Positions 15,341 to 30,870 are shown, numbered from the stretch's first letter. The stretch: DNA of 64,000 nt from Eriocheir sinensis (GCF_024679095.1 NW_026111831.1:1655786-1719785); one strand, 5' to 3'. Numbers and translations are program-made. The notes: generated by a model from the letters alone, not told the origin.

Positions 15341-16492
15341 TATGTATTTTGATCAATAATTTTATAAAAATGCGTTATTTTATAGGTATTTGCATCTTAA
15401 TTTCATACAAATTTACATTATTTTATTAATATTCTGTGTATATATTTTCATAAATTTACATTATTTTATGTGTGTTTTGTATATATTTTTATACATATTT
15501 TATTATTTAATGTGTATTTTGAATATATTTTTCATACAAATTTACGTTATTATATGTATTTGTATATATTTTCATACAAATTTACATTATTTTATTGATA
15601 TTTTGTTTATTTATTTGATACGAATTACATGATTATATGTGTATTTTGTACATATTTTTTATACATATTTACATTACTTAATCTATATTTTGTTTATATA
15701 TTTTTAAACAAATTTTAGTTCTTATATGTATTTTTATAAATATTTTGATACAAATTTACATTATTTTATGTATTTTGTATATACATTTCAATTCATATTT
15801 AGCTTATTTTATCTGTATTTTGTATATATTTTCATGAAATTAATTACTTCTGTGTATTTTGTATATAGTTTTATACAAATTTATGTTATTTTATGTGTAT
15901 TTTGTATATTTATATTTATACAGACACATTCTTTTATTGATATTTTGTTTATTTATTTTGACGCGAATTTAAATTATTTAATGTGTATTTTGTATATATA
16001 TTTTTATACAAATCTACGTTATTTTATGTGTATTCGTATATATATTTTGAAACAAATTTACATTGTTTTATATGTATTTTGCATATCTATTTCAATACAG
16101 ATTTACCTTATTGTATGAGTATTTTGAATATTTATTTTAATACAAATAAATTTTTTCATGTGTATTTTGGTATATATATTTTTATAAAAAATGCGTTATT
16201 TAATGGGTATTTTGCATCTTTATTTTCATACAAATTTACATTGTTTTATTAATATTCTGTTTATTTATTTTGATACGATTTTACATTATTCTATTTGTGT
16301 TTTGTATATATTTTTTTATACATATTTACATTATTTAATGTGTATTTTGTATATTTTAAAACAAATTTACGTTATTTTATGCGCATCTGTTAAAATATTT
16401 TGATACAAATTTACATTACTTTATATATTTTGTGTATATATTTCAATACAAATTTAGTATATTTTATGTATATTTTGTATATCTATTTTCAT
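14105..16492 (+). repeat. Forward monomer block 3
   Basis: Begins at a near-perfect A/T dyad around 14090-14130 that recurs at 23.70 kb. Bases 14.1-15.34 kb match 23.71-25.03 kb directly. The last ~300 bp (16190-16490) match 21.67-21.97 kb. Monomer spacing is less regular than elsewhere, with several shortened units near 15.2-15.6 kb. Ends where TATTTTCAT joins TCGTATCAAAATAAAT near 16490. Confidence 0.85.
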
Positions 16493-17676
16493 TCGTATCA
16501 AAATAAATAAACAAAATCGCTATAAAAAAATGTAAATTTGTATGAGAAAACATACAAATTCACATAAAATAAAGGAAATTTCTAAAAAAAATATAAGTAC
16601 AAAAATGCACATAAAATAAAGTAAATTTGCATAAAAATATATATACAAAACACACATTAAATAATGTAAATGCGTACATAAAATAACCTAAATTTGTATA
16701 AAACTATTTACAAAAATACACAAAAATATTTTAAATTTGTATGAAAAGAAATATAAAAAATACATATAAAATTAGGTAAATTTGTTTTGAAATACATATA
16801 CAAAATTCACATAATATAATGTAAATTTGAATGAAAATATATTAACAAATACACTTAAAATAACGTAAATTCGTATAAAATATATATGCAAGATACACAT
16901 TAAATAATGTAAATTTGTATAAAAAAATTTTTACAAAATCCTATCAATATAAATACACAGAATATCAATAAAATAATGTAAATTTGTATGAAAAGAAAGA
17001 TGCAAAATTCCCGTAAAATAGCGCATTTTTTATAAAAATATATGTAACAAAATACACATTAAATATTTAAATATGTATTGAAATAAATATACAAAATGCA
17101 TATACAGTAAGGTAAATATGTAATGAAAGAGATAATCAAAAATACATATAAAATAAAGTAAATTTGTTTCAAAATATATATACGAATACACATAAAATAA
17201 CGTAGATTTCTATAGAAATATATATACAAAATACATATGAAATTATGTAAATACGTATAAAAATATATATACAAAATACATATCTTGGTAAAATCGTGTC
17301 AAAATAAATAAACAAAATATCATGAAAAGAATGTGTATTTGTATGAAAATAAATAATAGATAATAAATTTGTATGAAATATATATGCAAGATACACATTA
17401 AATAATGTAAATATGTATAAAAAAATATATACAAAAAACAAATAGAATAATGTGAAATCGTATCAAAATAAATACACCGAATATTAATAAAATAATGTAA
17501 ATTTGTATGAAAATAAAGATCCAAAATTCCCATCAAATAGCGCATTTCTTATAAAAATATATATACCAAAATACACATAAAATATTTAAATTTGTATTGA
17601 AATAAATATACAAAATACATATAAAACAATGTAAATTTGTATTGAAAAATATATAAATACACATAAAATAATGTAG

Positions 17677-17821
<145 letters not shown>

Positions 17822-18181
17822 AAATACACATAAAATTAAGTAAATACGTATAAAAATATATATACAAAATACACATAGAATAATGTAAAATTGTTTCCAA
17901 AAAAAATAAACAGAATATAAAATAAAACAATGTAAATTTGTATGAAAATAAAAATGCAAAATACCCATAAAAAAAACACATTTTTTTAAAAAATACATAT
18001 ACAAAAATACACATAGCATAATTAAATTTGTATTAAAATTAATATACAAAATGCATATACAATAAGGTAAATTTGTATTGAAAAAATATGCAAAATACAC
18101 ATAAATCAGTGTAAATTTATTTCAAAATCTATATACGAATACTCATAAATCAACGTAGATTTCTATAAATATATATACAAA

Positions 18182-18303
<122 letters not shown>

Positions 18304-19194
18304 TAAATAATGTAAATTCGCGTCAAAATAAATAAACAAAATATCAATAAAAGAATGTGTATTTGTATGAAAATAGATATACAATATACACATAAAATCA
18401 CCTAAATTTGTATAAAGCTATATACAAAAATACAAAAAAATAATTTTAATTTCTATGAAAATAAATATACAAAATACACATAAAATTAGGTAAATTTGTA
18501 TTGAAATACATTTACAAAATACACATAAAATAATGTAAATTTGAATGAAAATATATAAACAAATACACTTAAAATAACGTAAATTTGTATAAAATATATA
18601 TAAAAAATACACATTAAATAATGTAAATATGTATAAAAAAATATATACAAAACACAAATAGAATAATATAAAATCGTATCAAAGTAAATACACAGAATAT
18701 TAATAAAATAATGTAAATTTGTATGAAAATTAAGATGCAAAATACCTATAAAATAACGCATTTTTTATAAAAATATATATACCAAGACACACATAAAATA
18801 TTTGAATTTGTATTAAAATAAATATACAAAATGCACATACAATAAGGTAAATTTGTATTGAAATAGATATGCAAAATACATATAAAACCATGTAATTTTT
18901 TTTCAAAATATATATACGAATACACATAAAATAACGTAGATTTCTATGAAAATAAATATACAAAATACACATCAAATGAAGTAAATACGTATAAAAAAAG
19001 GTATACAAATTACACATAAAATAATGTAAACTCGTATCAAAATAAATAAACAAAATACTAATAAAAGAATGTGTATTGTATAAATATAAATATACAAAAT
19101 ACAAATAAAATAACGTAAATTCATATAAAACTATATGCAAAAATACACAAAAGTATTTAAATTTGTGTGAAAATAGATATACAAAATACATGTG

Positions 19195-19374
19195 TATTTT
19201 GTATATTTATTTTCATAAAAATTGAAATTATTTTTGTTTATTTTTTTATATATTTTCATACAAATTTTCGTTATTTTATGTGTATTTTGTATATTTATTT
19301 TTTCTACAAATATACGTTCTTTTATCTGAATTTTGTTTATTGAATTTGAAACGAATTTACCTTATTTTGTATAT
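19195..19374 (+). repeat. Short forward block inside tandem unit
   Basis: About 180 bp of forward monomers between reversed blocks. The same sequence follows the same junction at 20.61-20.80 kb and 27.28-27.45 kb. Here it is cut off at 19374 by the start of the next ~1.42-kb tandem copy; the other copies continue forward. Confidence 0.82.
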
Positions 19375-20613
19375 AATGTAAAATTGTTTCAAAAAAAAAT
19401 AAACAGAATATAAATAAAATAATGTAAATTTGTATGAAAATAAAAATGCAAAATACCCATAAAATAAAGCATATTTTTAAAAAAATACATATACAAAAAT
19501 ACACATAGCATAATTAAATTTGTATTAAAATTTATATACAAAATGCATATACAATAAGGTAAATTTGTATTGAAAAAATATGCAAAATACACATAAAACA
19601 GTGTAAATTTATTTCAAAATCTATATACGAATACTCATAAATCAACGTAGATTTCTATAGAAATATATATACAAAATACACATCAAATGATGTAAACACG
19701 TATAAAAATATATATATAAAATACACATTAAATAATGTAAATTCGCGTCAAAATAAATAAACAAAATATCAATAAAAGAATGTTTATTTGTATGAAAATA
19801 GATATACAATATACACATAAAATCACCTAAATTTGTATAAAACTATATACAAAAATACACAAAAATAATTTTAATTTGTATGAAAATAAATATACAAAAT
19901 ACACATAAAATTAGGTAAATTTGTATTGAAATACATTTACAAAATACACATAAAATAATGTAAATTTGAATGAAAATATATAAACAAATACACTTAAAAT
20001 AACGTAAATTTGTATAAAATATATAAAAAATACACATTAAATAATGTAAATATGTATAAAAATATATATACAAAACACAAATAGAATAATATAAAATCGT
20101 ATCAAAATAAATACACAGAATATTAATAAAATAATGTAAATTTGTATGAAAATTAAGATGTAAAATACCCATAAAATAACGCATTTTTTATAAAAAAATA
20201 TATATACCAAGACACATAAAATATTTGAATTTGTATTAAAATAAATATACAAAATGCACATACAATAAGGTAAATTTGTATTGAAATAGATATGCAAAAT
20301 ACATATAAAACCATGTAAATTTTTTTCAAAATATATATACGAATACACATAAAATCTCGTAGATTTCTATGAAAATAAATATACAAAATAATCATAAAAT
20401 GAAGTAAATACGTATAAAAAAAAGGTATACAAAATACACATAAAATAATGTAAACTCGTATCAAAATAAATAAACAAAATACTAATAAAAGAATGTGTAT
20501 TGTATAAATATAAATATACAAAATACAAATAAAATAACGTAAATTTATATAAAACTATATGCAAAAATACACAGAAGTAATTAAATTTGTGTGAAAATAG
20601 ATATACAAAATAC
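19374..20613 (-). repeat. Reversed monomer block (second tandem copy)
   Basis: Repeats 17.88-19.19 kb almost monomer for monomer, without the TA expansion of 18186-18298; the unexpanded site is near 19.70-19.72 kb. Closely similar again at 26.03-27.28 kb (offset about 6,656 bp). Confidence 0.85.
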
Positions 20614-20797
20614 ATGTGTATTTTGTATATTTATTTTCATACAAATTGAAATTATTTTTGTTTATTTTTTTATATATTTTCATACAAATTTTCGTTATTT
20701 TATGTCTATTTTGTATATTTATTTTTTTCTACAAATATACGTTCTTTTATCTGAATTTTGTTTATTGAATTTGAAACGAATTTACCTTATTTTGTAT
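19375..20797. repeat. ~1.42-kb tandem unit, copy 2
   Basis: Second copy, ending at CCTTATTTTGTATA and then continuing into TCTATTTTCAAACAA. A third, dispersed copy with the same continuation lies at 26030-27447. Confidence 0.85.
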
Positions 20798-21143
20798 ATC
20801 TATTTTCAAACAAATCAAAATACTTCTGTGTATTTTTGTATATAGTTTTATATAAATTTACGTTATTTTATGTGTATTTTGTATTTTTATATTTATACAA
20901 ATACACATTCTTTTATTGGTATTTTGTATATTTATTTTGATGCGATTTTACATTATTTTATGTGTATTTTGTATACATTTTTTTATACGTATTTACTTCA
21001 TTTTATGTGTATTTTGTATATATATTTTTATAGAAATCTACGTTTTTTCATTTGTATTCGTATATAGATTTTGAAACAAATTTACATTGTTTTATATGTA
21101 TTTTTGCATATCTCTTTCAATACAAATTTATCTTATTGTATAT
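20613..21143 (+). repeat. Forward monomer block
   Basis: Direct match to 27.28-27.79 kb. Contains an irregular stretch with TTTTTTATATATTTTCATA and a CTACAAATATACGTTC variant monomer. Ends near 21143 at TTATTGTATATATACGAA, where orientation flips. Confidence 0.82.
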
Positions 21144-21207
21144 ATACGAATACACATAAAATAACGCAGATTTCTATAGAAATATATATACAAAATACAC
21201 ATGAAAT
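21143..21207 (-). repeat. ~65-bp reversed patch
   Basis: A single A-rich-strand stretch (ATACGAATACACATAAAATA through ATGAAATTAC), about 1.5 monomers long, between forward blocks. Both ends fall in monomer parts shared between strands, so each edge is uncertain by about 10 bp. Confidence 0.78.
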
Positions 21208-21976
21208 TACATTATTTTATGTATTTTGTATATACATTTCAATTCAAATTTACTTATTTTATCTGTATTTTGTATATCTATTTTCATACGAATTTAATTA
21301 CTTCTGTGTATTTTTGTATATAGTTTTATACAAATTTACGTTATTTTATGTGTATTTTGTATATTTATATTTATACAAATACATTCTTTATTGGTATTTT
21401 GTTTACTTATTTTGATACGAATTTACATTATTTTATGTGTATTTTATACATTTTCATACGTATTTACTTCATTTTATGTGTATTTTGTATATATATTTTA
21501 TACAAATCAACGTTATTTTATGTGTATTCATATATATTTTGAAACAAATTTACATTGTTTTATATATTTGCATATCTATTTCAATACAGATTTATTTTAT
21601 ATGTGTATTTTGTATATTTATTTTGTAACAAATTAATTTTTTCATGTGTATTTTGGTATATATATTTTTAAAAAAATGCGTTATTTAATGGGTATTTTGC
21701 ATCTTTATTTTCATACAAATTTACATTGTTTTATTAATATTCTGTTTATTTATTTTGATACGATTTTACATTATTATATTTGTGTTTTGTATATATTTTT
21801 TTATACATATTTACATTATTTAATGTGTATTTTGTATATTTTAAAACAAATTTACGTTATTTTATGCGCATCTGTTAAAATATTTTGATTCAAATTTACG
21901 TTATTTTATGTATTTTGTATATATATTTCAATAAAAATTTAGTTTATTTTATGTATATTTTGTATATCTATTTTCT
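21207..21976 (+). repeat. Forward monomer block
   Basis: Matches 15.75-16.49 kb in part; the last ~300 bp are nearly the same as 16.19-16.49 kb, including the GCGCATCTGTTAAAATATTT variant. Ends at TATTTTCTTTCGTATCAAAA near 21976, the same kind of junction as at 16490. Confidence 0.83.
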
Positions 21977-23708
21977 TTCGTATCAAAATAAATAAACAAA
22001 ATAGCAATAAAATAATGTAAATTTGTATGAGAAAACATATACAAATACACATAAAATAACGCAAATTTCTAAAAAAATATATGTACAAAAATGCATATAA
22101 AATAAAGTAAATTTGCATAAAAATATATATACAAAACACACATTAAATGATGTAAATGCGTACATAAAATAACCTAAATTTGTATAAAACTATATACAAA
22201 AATACACAAAAATATATATACAAAAAACAAATAGAATAATGTAAAATCGTATCAAAATAAATACACCGAATATTAATAAAATAATGTAAATTTGTATGAA
22301 AATAAAGATGCAAAATTCCCATCAAATAGCGCATTTCTTATGAAAATATATATACCAAAATACACATAAAATGTTTAAATTTGTATTGAAATAAATATAC
22401 AAAATGCACATACAATAAGGTAAACTTCTATTGAAAGAGATATGCAAAAATACATATAAAACAATGTAAATTTGTTTCAAAATATATATACGAATACACA
22501 TAAAATAACGTAGATTTCTATAAAAATATATATACAAAATACACATAAAATTAAGTAAATACGTATAAAAAAAATGTAGACAAAATACACATAAAATAAT
22601 GTAAATTCGAAACAAAATAAATAAACAAAATACCAATAAAAGAATGTGTATTTGTATAAATATAAATGTACAAAATACACATACAAAATAAACATAAAAT
22701 AAGGTAAATTTGTAATGAAATATATGTACAAAATACACATAAAATAATGTAAATTTATATAAAAATATATATACAAATACACATAAAATACCATGAATTT
22801 GTATAAAATTATATATTCAAAATAAATATTAAATAATGTAAATGCGTATAAAAATATCTGTACAAAGTACATATAAAACAATGTAAATTCGTATCAATAT
22901 AAATCAACAAAATACAAATAAAATAATATATATTTGAATGAAAATAGATTTACAAAATACACATAACATAACTAAAATTTGTATTGAAATATATACAAAA
23001 ATACATAAAAATAATTTGAGTTTGTATGAAAATAGAAATTCAAAATACACATAAAACTATGTAAATTTCTTTTGAAATATATATACAAAATACCCATAAA
23101 ATATTGTAAATTTGTGTCAAAATATATAAACAAAGACACATAAAATAACTTAAAATAACGTAAATATGTATCAAATATATATACAAAAAACACATTAAAT
23201 AATGTAAATATGTATAAAAAAATATATACAAAACACAAATAAAATAATGTAAAATCGTATCAAAATAAATACAGAAAATATTAATAAAATAATGTAAATT
23301 TGTATGAAAATTAAGATGCAATATACCCAAAAAAATAACTCATTTTTTATAAAAATATATATACGAAAAAACATAAAATATTTGATTTTGTATTAAAATA
23401 AATAGATATACAAAATACACATAAAATAAGCTAAATTTGAATTGAAATATATATACAAAATACATAAAATAATGTAAATTTGTATCAAAATACTTATACA
23501 AATACACATATAATAACGTAAATTTGTATAAAAATATATAAACAAAATACACATTAAATAATGTAAATACGTAAAAAAAATGTACAAAATACACAAATAA
23601 TCATGTAATTCGTATCAAAATAAATAGACAAAATACCAATAAAATAATGTAAATTTCTATGAGAAAACATATACAAAATACACATAAATAACGCAAATAT
23701 CAATAAAA
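21976..23708 (-). repeat. Reversed monomer block
   Basis: Starts like 16.49-16.7 kb. Bases 22.32-22.88 kb resemble 7.50-7.92 kb and 32.95-33.5 kb. From about 22.97 kb it matches 13.4-14.1 kb (offset about 9.57-9.61 kb) up to the shared dyad near 23.70 kb. Confidence 0.84.
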
Positions 23709-25030
23709 ATATATATAATATAATATATTTTTATACATATCTAAAATATTTAATGTATATTTTGTATATATATTTAATCCAAATTTACGTTATTTTATAT
23801 GTATTTGTTTATATATTTTCATACAAATTTACATTATTTCATGTGAGTTTTGTATATGTATTTCAATACAAACTTGCCTAACTTTATGTGTATTTTGCAA
23901 ATCTATTTTCAAACAAATTTAAATAATTTTTGTGTATTTTTGTATATATTTTTATATAAATTTTAGTTATTTTATTTGTTTTTTGTATATATATTTTCCT
24001 ACAAATATGCATTCTTTTATTGGAATTTTGTGTATTTAATTTTTAACGAATTTACATTATTTAATGTGTATTTTGTATATATATTTTTCTACGTATTTAG
24101 ATTTTTTTATGTGTATTTTATATATACATTTTCATAAAAATTTACGTTATTTTATTGTGTGTATTCGTATATATTTTGAAACAAATTTTATACAAATTCA
24201 TGTTATTTTATGTGTATTTGTATATATATTTTCATACAAATTTATATTATTTTATGTGTATTCTTACATATATTTTATTACAAATTTACCTTATTTTATG
24301 TTTATTTTGTATATTTATTTCATTCAATTTTAAATTATTTAATGTGTATTTTTGTATTTGTATTTAGGTTATCTTAGGTTATCTTTAGGTTACCTTATTT
24401 TATGTTTATTCTGTATATTTATTTCATTCAATTTTAAATTATTTTATGTGTATATTTGTATTTGTATTTAGGTTATTTTATGTGTATTTTGTATATATAT
24501 TTTCATCCAAAATTACATTATTTTATTGGTATTTTCTTAATTTAATTCGATACGAATTTAGATTATTTCTTAGGTATTTTGTATACATATTTTTATACTC
24601 ATTTACATTATCTAAAGTGTGTTTTGTATATATATTTTTATGCAAATTTATTTTATGTTCATTTTTGTACATATATTTTTATAGAAATTTGCGTTATTTT
24701 ATGTATATAGTTTTATATAAATTTACGTTATTTTATGTGCATTTTGTATATTTATATTTATACAAATACACATTCTTTTATTGGTATATTGTTTATTTAC
24801 ATTTATACGAATTTACATTATTTTATGTGTATTTTGTATACATTTTTTTATACGTATTTACTTAATATTATGTGTATTTTGTATATGTATTTCTATAGAA
24901 ATCTACGTTATTTTATGTGTATTCGTATATATATTTTGAAACAAATTTACATTGTTTTATATGTATTTTGCATATCTATTTCAATACAAATTTACCTTAT
25001 TGTATGTGTTTTTTGTATATTTATTTTAAT
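22970..25030. repeat. Segmental duplicate, copy 2
   Basis: Partner of 13.4-15.34 kb. It continues at 25.07 kb into a copy of 16.88 kb onward, so about 1.5 kb found in the first locus (15.35-16.88 kb) is missing here. Confidence 0.82.
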
Positions 25031-25072
25031 ATAAATTTAATTTTTTCATGTGTATATTGGTATATATATTTT
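23708..25072 (+). repeat. Forward monomer block
   Basis: Direct copy of 14.1-15.34 kb. Includes a local duplication of a TTAGGTTA-containing segment near 24365-24400. Its right part (about 24.06-25.03 kb) is the module N type also seen at 52.5-53.53 and 60.15-61.17 kb. Ends where TTGTATAAAATATATATGCA appears near 25072. Confidence 0.83.
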
Positions 25073-27283
25073 GTATAAAATATATATGCAAGATACACAT
25101 TAAATAATGTAAATGTGTATAAAAAAATATATACAAAAAAGAAATAGAATAATATAAAATCCTATCAATATAAATACACAGAATATCAATAAAATAATGT
25201 AAATATTTTATGAAAAGAAAGATGCAAAATTTCCATAAAATAGCGCATTTTTTATAAAAATATATATACCAAAATACACATAAAATATTTAAATTTGTAT
25301 TGAAGTAAATATACAAAATGCATATACAGTAAAGTAAATATGTATTGAAAGAGATATTCAAAAATACATATAAAACAAAGTAAATTTGTTTCAAAAAATA
25401 TATACGAATACACATAAAATAACGTAGATTTCTATAGAAATATATATACAAAATACACATGAAATTATGTAAATACGTATAAAAATATATATACAAAATA
25501 CATATCTAGGTAAATTCGTGTCAAAATAAATAAACAAAATATCATAAAAAGAATGTGTATTTGTATGAAAATAAATAATAGATAATAAATTTGTATGAAA
25601 TATATATGCAAGATACACATTCAATAATGTAAATATGTATAAAAAAAAATATACAAAAAACAAAGAGAATAATGTGAAATCGTATCAAAATAAATACACC
25701 GAATATTAATAAAATAATGTAAATTTGTATGAAAATAAAGATGCAAAATTCCCATCAAATAGCGCATTTCTTATAAAAATATATATACCAAAATACACAT
25801 AAAATATTTAAATTTGTATTGAAATAAATATATAAAATGCACATACAATAAGGTAAACTTGTATTGAAAGAGATATGCAAAAATACATATAAAACAATGA
25901 TTTTTTTTTTCAAAATATATATACGAATACACATAAAATAACGTAGATTTCTATATAAATATATATACAAAATACACATAAAATTAAGTAAATACGTATA
26001 AAAATAGATATACAAAATACACATAGAATAATGTAAAATTGTTTAAAAAAAATAAACAGAATATAAATAAAATAATGTAAATTTGTATGAAAATAAAAAT
26101 GCAAAATACCCATAAAATAAAGCATATTTTTATAAAAATACATATACAAAAAAACACATAGCATAATTAAATTTGTATTAAAATTAATATACAAAATGCA
26201 TATACAATAAGGTAAATTTGTATTGAAAAAATATGCAAAAAACAAATAAAACAGTGTAAATTTATTTCAAAATCTATATACGAATACTCATAAATCAACG
26301 TAGATTTCTATAGAAATATATATACAAAATACACATCAAATGATGTAAACACGTATAAAAATATATATATAAAATACACATTAAATAATGTAAATTCGCG
26401 TCAAAATAAATAATCAAAATATCAATAAAAAAATGTGTATTTGTATGAATATAAATATACAATATACACATAAAATCACCTAAATTTGTATAAAACTATA
26501 TACAAAAATACACAAAAATAATTTTAATTTGTATGAAAATAAATATACAAAATACACATAAAATTAGGTAAATTTGTATTGAAATACATTTACAAAATAC
26601 ACATAAAATAATGTAAATTTCAATGAAAATATATAAACAAATACACTTAAAATAACGTAAATTTGTATAAAATATATATAAAAAATGCACATTAAATAAT
26701 GTAAATATGTATAAAAAAAATATATACAAAACACAAATAGAATAATATAAAATCGTATCAAAATAAATACACAGAATATTAATAAAATAATGTAAATTTG
26801 TATGAAAATTAAGATGCAAAATACCCATAAAATAACGCATTTTTTATAAAAATATATATACCAAGACACACATAAAATATTTGAATTTGTATTAAAATAA
26901 ATATACAAAATGCACATACAATAAGGTAAAATTGTATTGAAATAGATATGCAAAATACATATAAAACCATGTAAATTTTTTTCAAAATATATATACGAAT
27001 ACTCATAAAATAACGTAGATTTCTATGAAAATAAATATACAAAATACACATCAAATGAAGTAAATACGTATAAAAAAAGGTATACAAAATACACATAAAA
27101 TAATGTAAACTCGTATGAAAATAAATAAAGAAAATACTAATAAAAGAATGTGTATTGTATAAATATAAATATACAAAAAACAAATAAAATAACGTAAATT
27201 TATATAAAACTATATGCAAAAATACACATAAATAAATAAAAATACAATTAAATTTGTGTGAAAATATATATACAAAATACATG
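25072..27283 (-). repeat. Reversed monomer block
   Basis: Direct match to 16.88-19.19 kb, but neither TA expansion is present: the sites near 25.96 and 26.36 kb hold ordinary monomers. From 26.03 kb it also matches 19.37-20.61 kb. Confidence 0.85.
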
Positions 27284-27447
27284 TGTATTTTCTATATTTA
27301 TTTTCATACAAATTTTTTTATATATTTTCATACAAATTTTCGTTATTTTATGTGTATTTTGTATATTTATTTTTTCTACAAATATACGTTCTTTTATCTG
27401 AATTTTGTTTATTGAATTTGAAACGAATTTACCTTATTTTTTATATC
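26030..27447. repeat. Dispersed third copy of the ~1.42-kb unit
   Basis: Matches 19375-20797 at an offset of 6,656-6,667 bp, including the AATACATGTGTATT switch dyad. Not tandemly duplicated here. Confidence 0.83.
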
Positions 27448-27787
27448 TATTTTCATACAAATTAAAATACTTCTGTATATTTTTGTATATAGTTTTATAA
27501 AAATTTACGTTATTTTATGTGTATTTTGTATATTTATATTTATACAAATACACATTCTTTTATTGGTATTTTGTATATTTATTTTGATACGAATTTACAT
27601 TATTTTATGAGTATTTTGTATACATTTTTTTATACGTATTTACTTCATTTTATGTGTATTTTGTATATATATTTTTATAGAAATCTACGTTATTTTATAT
27701 GTATTCGTATATATATTTTGAAACAAATTTTACATTGTTTTATATGTATTTTGCATATCTATTTCAATATAAATTTACCTTATTGTA
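27283..27787 (+). repeat. Forward monomer block
   Basis: Follows the AATACATGTGTATT dyad and matches 20.61-21.12 kb. Ends at TTATTGTATACAAAAATACA near 27787, a flip within the TA-rich dyad part of the monomer. Confidence 0.83.
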
Positions 27788-30700
27788 TACAAAAATACAC
27801 AAAAATAATTTAAATTTGTATGAAAAAAAATATACAAAATACACGTAAAATTAGGTAAATTTGTATTGAAATACATATACAAAATACACATCAAATAATG
27901 TACATTTGAATGAAAATATATAAACAAACACACTTAAAATAACGTAAATTTGTATAAAATATATATGCAAGATACACATTAAATAATGTAAATGTGTATA
28001 AAAAAATATACAAAAAAAACAAATAGAATAATGTAAAATCGTATTAAAATAAATACTCAGAATATCAATAAAATAATGTAAATTTGTATGAAAATAAAGA
28101 TGCAAAATTCCTAAAAAATATCGCATTTTTTATAAAAATATATATACCAAAATACACATAAAATATTTAAATTTGTATTGAAATAAATATACAAAATGCA
28201 TATACAGTAAGGTAAATTTGTATTGAAAGAGATATTCAAAAATACATATAAAACAATGTAAATTTTTTTCAAAATATATATACGAATACACATAAAATAA
28301 CGTAGATTTCTATAAAAATATATACAAAATACACATAAAATGAAGTAAATACGTATAAAAAAATGAATACAAAATACACATAAAAATCGTATCAAAATAA
28401 ATAAACAAAATACCATTAAAAGAATGTGTATTTGTATAAATATAAATATACAAAATACACAAAAAATATCGTAAATTTGTATAAAATTATATGCACAAAT
28501 ACACAGGAGTAATTAAATTTGTATGAAAATATATATACAAAATACAGCTAAAATAAGCTAAATTTGAATTGAAATGTACATACAAAATATATAAAATAAT
28601 GTAAATCTGTATCAAAATATTTATACAAATACATATAATAACGTAGATTTGTTTAAAAATATATAAACAAAATACACATTAAGTAATGTAAAAACGTATA
28701 AAAAATATGAACAAAATACACATATAATCATGTAATTCGTATCAAAATAAATAAACAAAATAGCAATAAAATAATGTAAGTTTGTATGAGAAAACATATA
28801 CAAATAACGCAAATTTCTATAAAAATATATGTACAAAAATGCACATAAAATAAATTAATTTCCATAAAAATATATATACAAAACACATAATATATAATGT
28901 AAATGCGTACATAAAATAACCTAAATTTGAATAAAACTATATACAAAAATTCACACAAATAATTTAAATTTGTTTGAAAAGAAATATACAAAATACACGT
29001 AAAATTAGGTAAATTTGTATTGAAATACATATACAAAATACACATCAAATAATGTAAATTTGAATGAAAATATATAAACAAATACACTTAAAATAACGTA
29101 AATTTGTATAAAATACATATGCAAGATACACATTAAATAATGTAAATGTGTATAAAAAAATATATACAAAAAACAAATAGAATAATGTAAAATCGTATCA
29201 AAATAAATACACAGAATATCAATAAAATAATGTAAATTTGTATGAAAATAAAGATGCAAAATATAAATACAATAACGAAATTTTTATAAAATATATATAC
29301 CAAAATACACATAAAATATTTAAATTTGTATTAAAATAAATATACAAAATGCATATACAGTAAGGTAAATTTGTATTGAAAGAGATATTCAAAAATACAT
29401 ATAAAACAATGTAAATTTGTTTCAAAATATATATACGAATACACATAAAATAAAGTAGATTTCTATAGAAATATATATACAAATACATATGAAATTATGT
29501 AAATACGTATAAAAATATATATACAAAATACATATCAAATAATGTAAATTCGTGTTAAAATAAATAAACAAAATATCATGAAAAGAATGTGTATTTGTAT
29601 GAAAATAGATAATAGATAATAAATTTGTATAAAATATATATGCAAGATACACATTAAATAATGTAAATATGTATAAAAAAGTATATATAAAAAACAAATA
29701 GAATAATGTAACATCGTATCAAAATAAATACACAGAATATTAATAAAATAATGTAAATTTGTATGAAAATAAAGATGCAAAATTCCTATAAAATAGCGTA
29801 TTTCTTATAAAAATATATATACCAAAATACACATCAAATAATTAAATTTGTATTGAAATAAATATACAAAATGCACATACAATAAGGTAGATTTGTTTTG
29901 AAAGAGATATGCAAAAATACATATAAAACAATGTAAATTTGTTTCAAAATATATATACGAATACAAATAAAAAAACGTAGATTTCTATAAAAATATATAT
30001 ACAAAATACACATAAAATTAAGTAAATACGTATAAAAAAATGTATACAAAATACACATAAAATAATGTAAATTCGAATTAAAATAAATAAACAAAATACC
30101 AATAAAAGAATGTGTATTTGGATAAATATAAATATACAAAATACACATACAAAATAAACATAAAATAAGGTAGATTTGTAATAAAATATATGTACAAAAT
30201 ACACATAAAATAATGTAAATTTATATGAAAATATACATACAAATACACATAAAATAATATGAATTTGTATAAAAATATATATTCAAAATAAATATTAAAT
30301 AATGTAAAAGCGTATAAAAATATATATACAAAATACATATAAAATAATGTAAATTCGTATCAATATAAATCAACAAAACACCAATAAAATAATATATATT
30401 TGAATGAAAATAAATATACAAAATACACATAACATAACTAAAATTTGTATTAAAATATATACAAAAATACATAGAAATAATTTGAGTTTGTATGAAAATA
30501 GATATACAAAATACACATAAAACTAGGTAAATTTCTTTTGAAATGTATATACAAAATACCCATAAAATATTGTAAATTTGTGTCAAAATATATAAACAAA
30601 TACACATAAAATAACGTAAATTTGTATGAAAAATATATACAAAATACACATAGAATAATGTCAATTCGTATCAAAATGAATGAGCAGAATATCAATAAAA

Positions 30701-30870
30701 TAATGTAAATTTGTATGAAAATAAAGATGCAAAATACCCAAAAAATAAAGCATATGTTTATAAAAATACAGATACAAAAATACACATCGAATAATTAAAT
30801 TTGTATTAAAATTAATATCCAAAATGCGTATATAATAAGGTAAACTTGTATTGAAAAAATATGCAACATA
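27787..30870 (-). repeat. Reversed monomer block with K-M composite
   Basis: Contains module M at 28.49-30.34 kb and segment K at about 30.34-30.87 kb. M matches 9.57-11.42 kb at a constant offset of 18,920 bp at both ends. Bases 27.85-28.5 kb repeat the same class of higher-order repeat. The block ends at GCAACATACACGTTTACT near 30868. Confidence 0.86.
28487..30338 (-). repeat. Module M, copy 2
   Basis: Same monomer order as copy 1 at a constant offset of 18,920 bp. On the minus strand it is preceded by segment K (30338-30868) rather than N, with normal monomer phase across the join. Confidence 0.84.

Noticed and set aside
24361..24400. TTAGGTTA motifs suggestive of telomere-like repeats
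   Set aside because: Only a few copies, not head-to-tail, and derived from the ordinary TTTAGGTTATTTTATG monomer variant.
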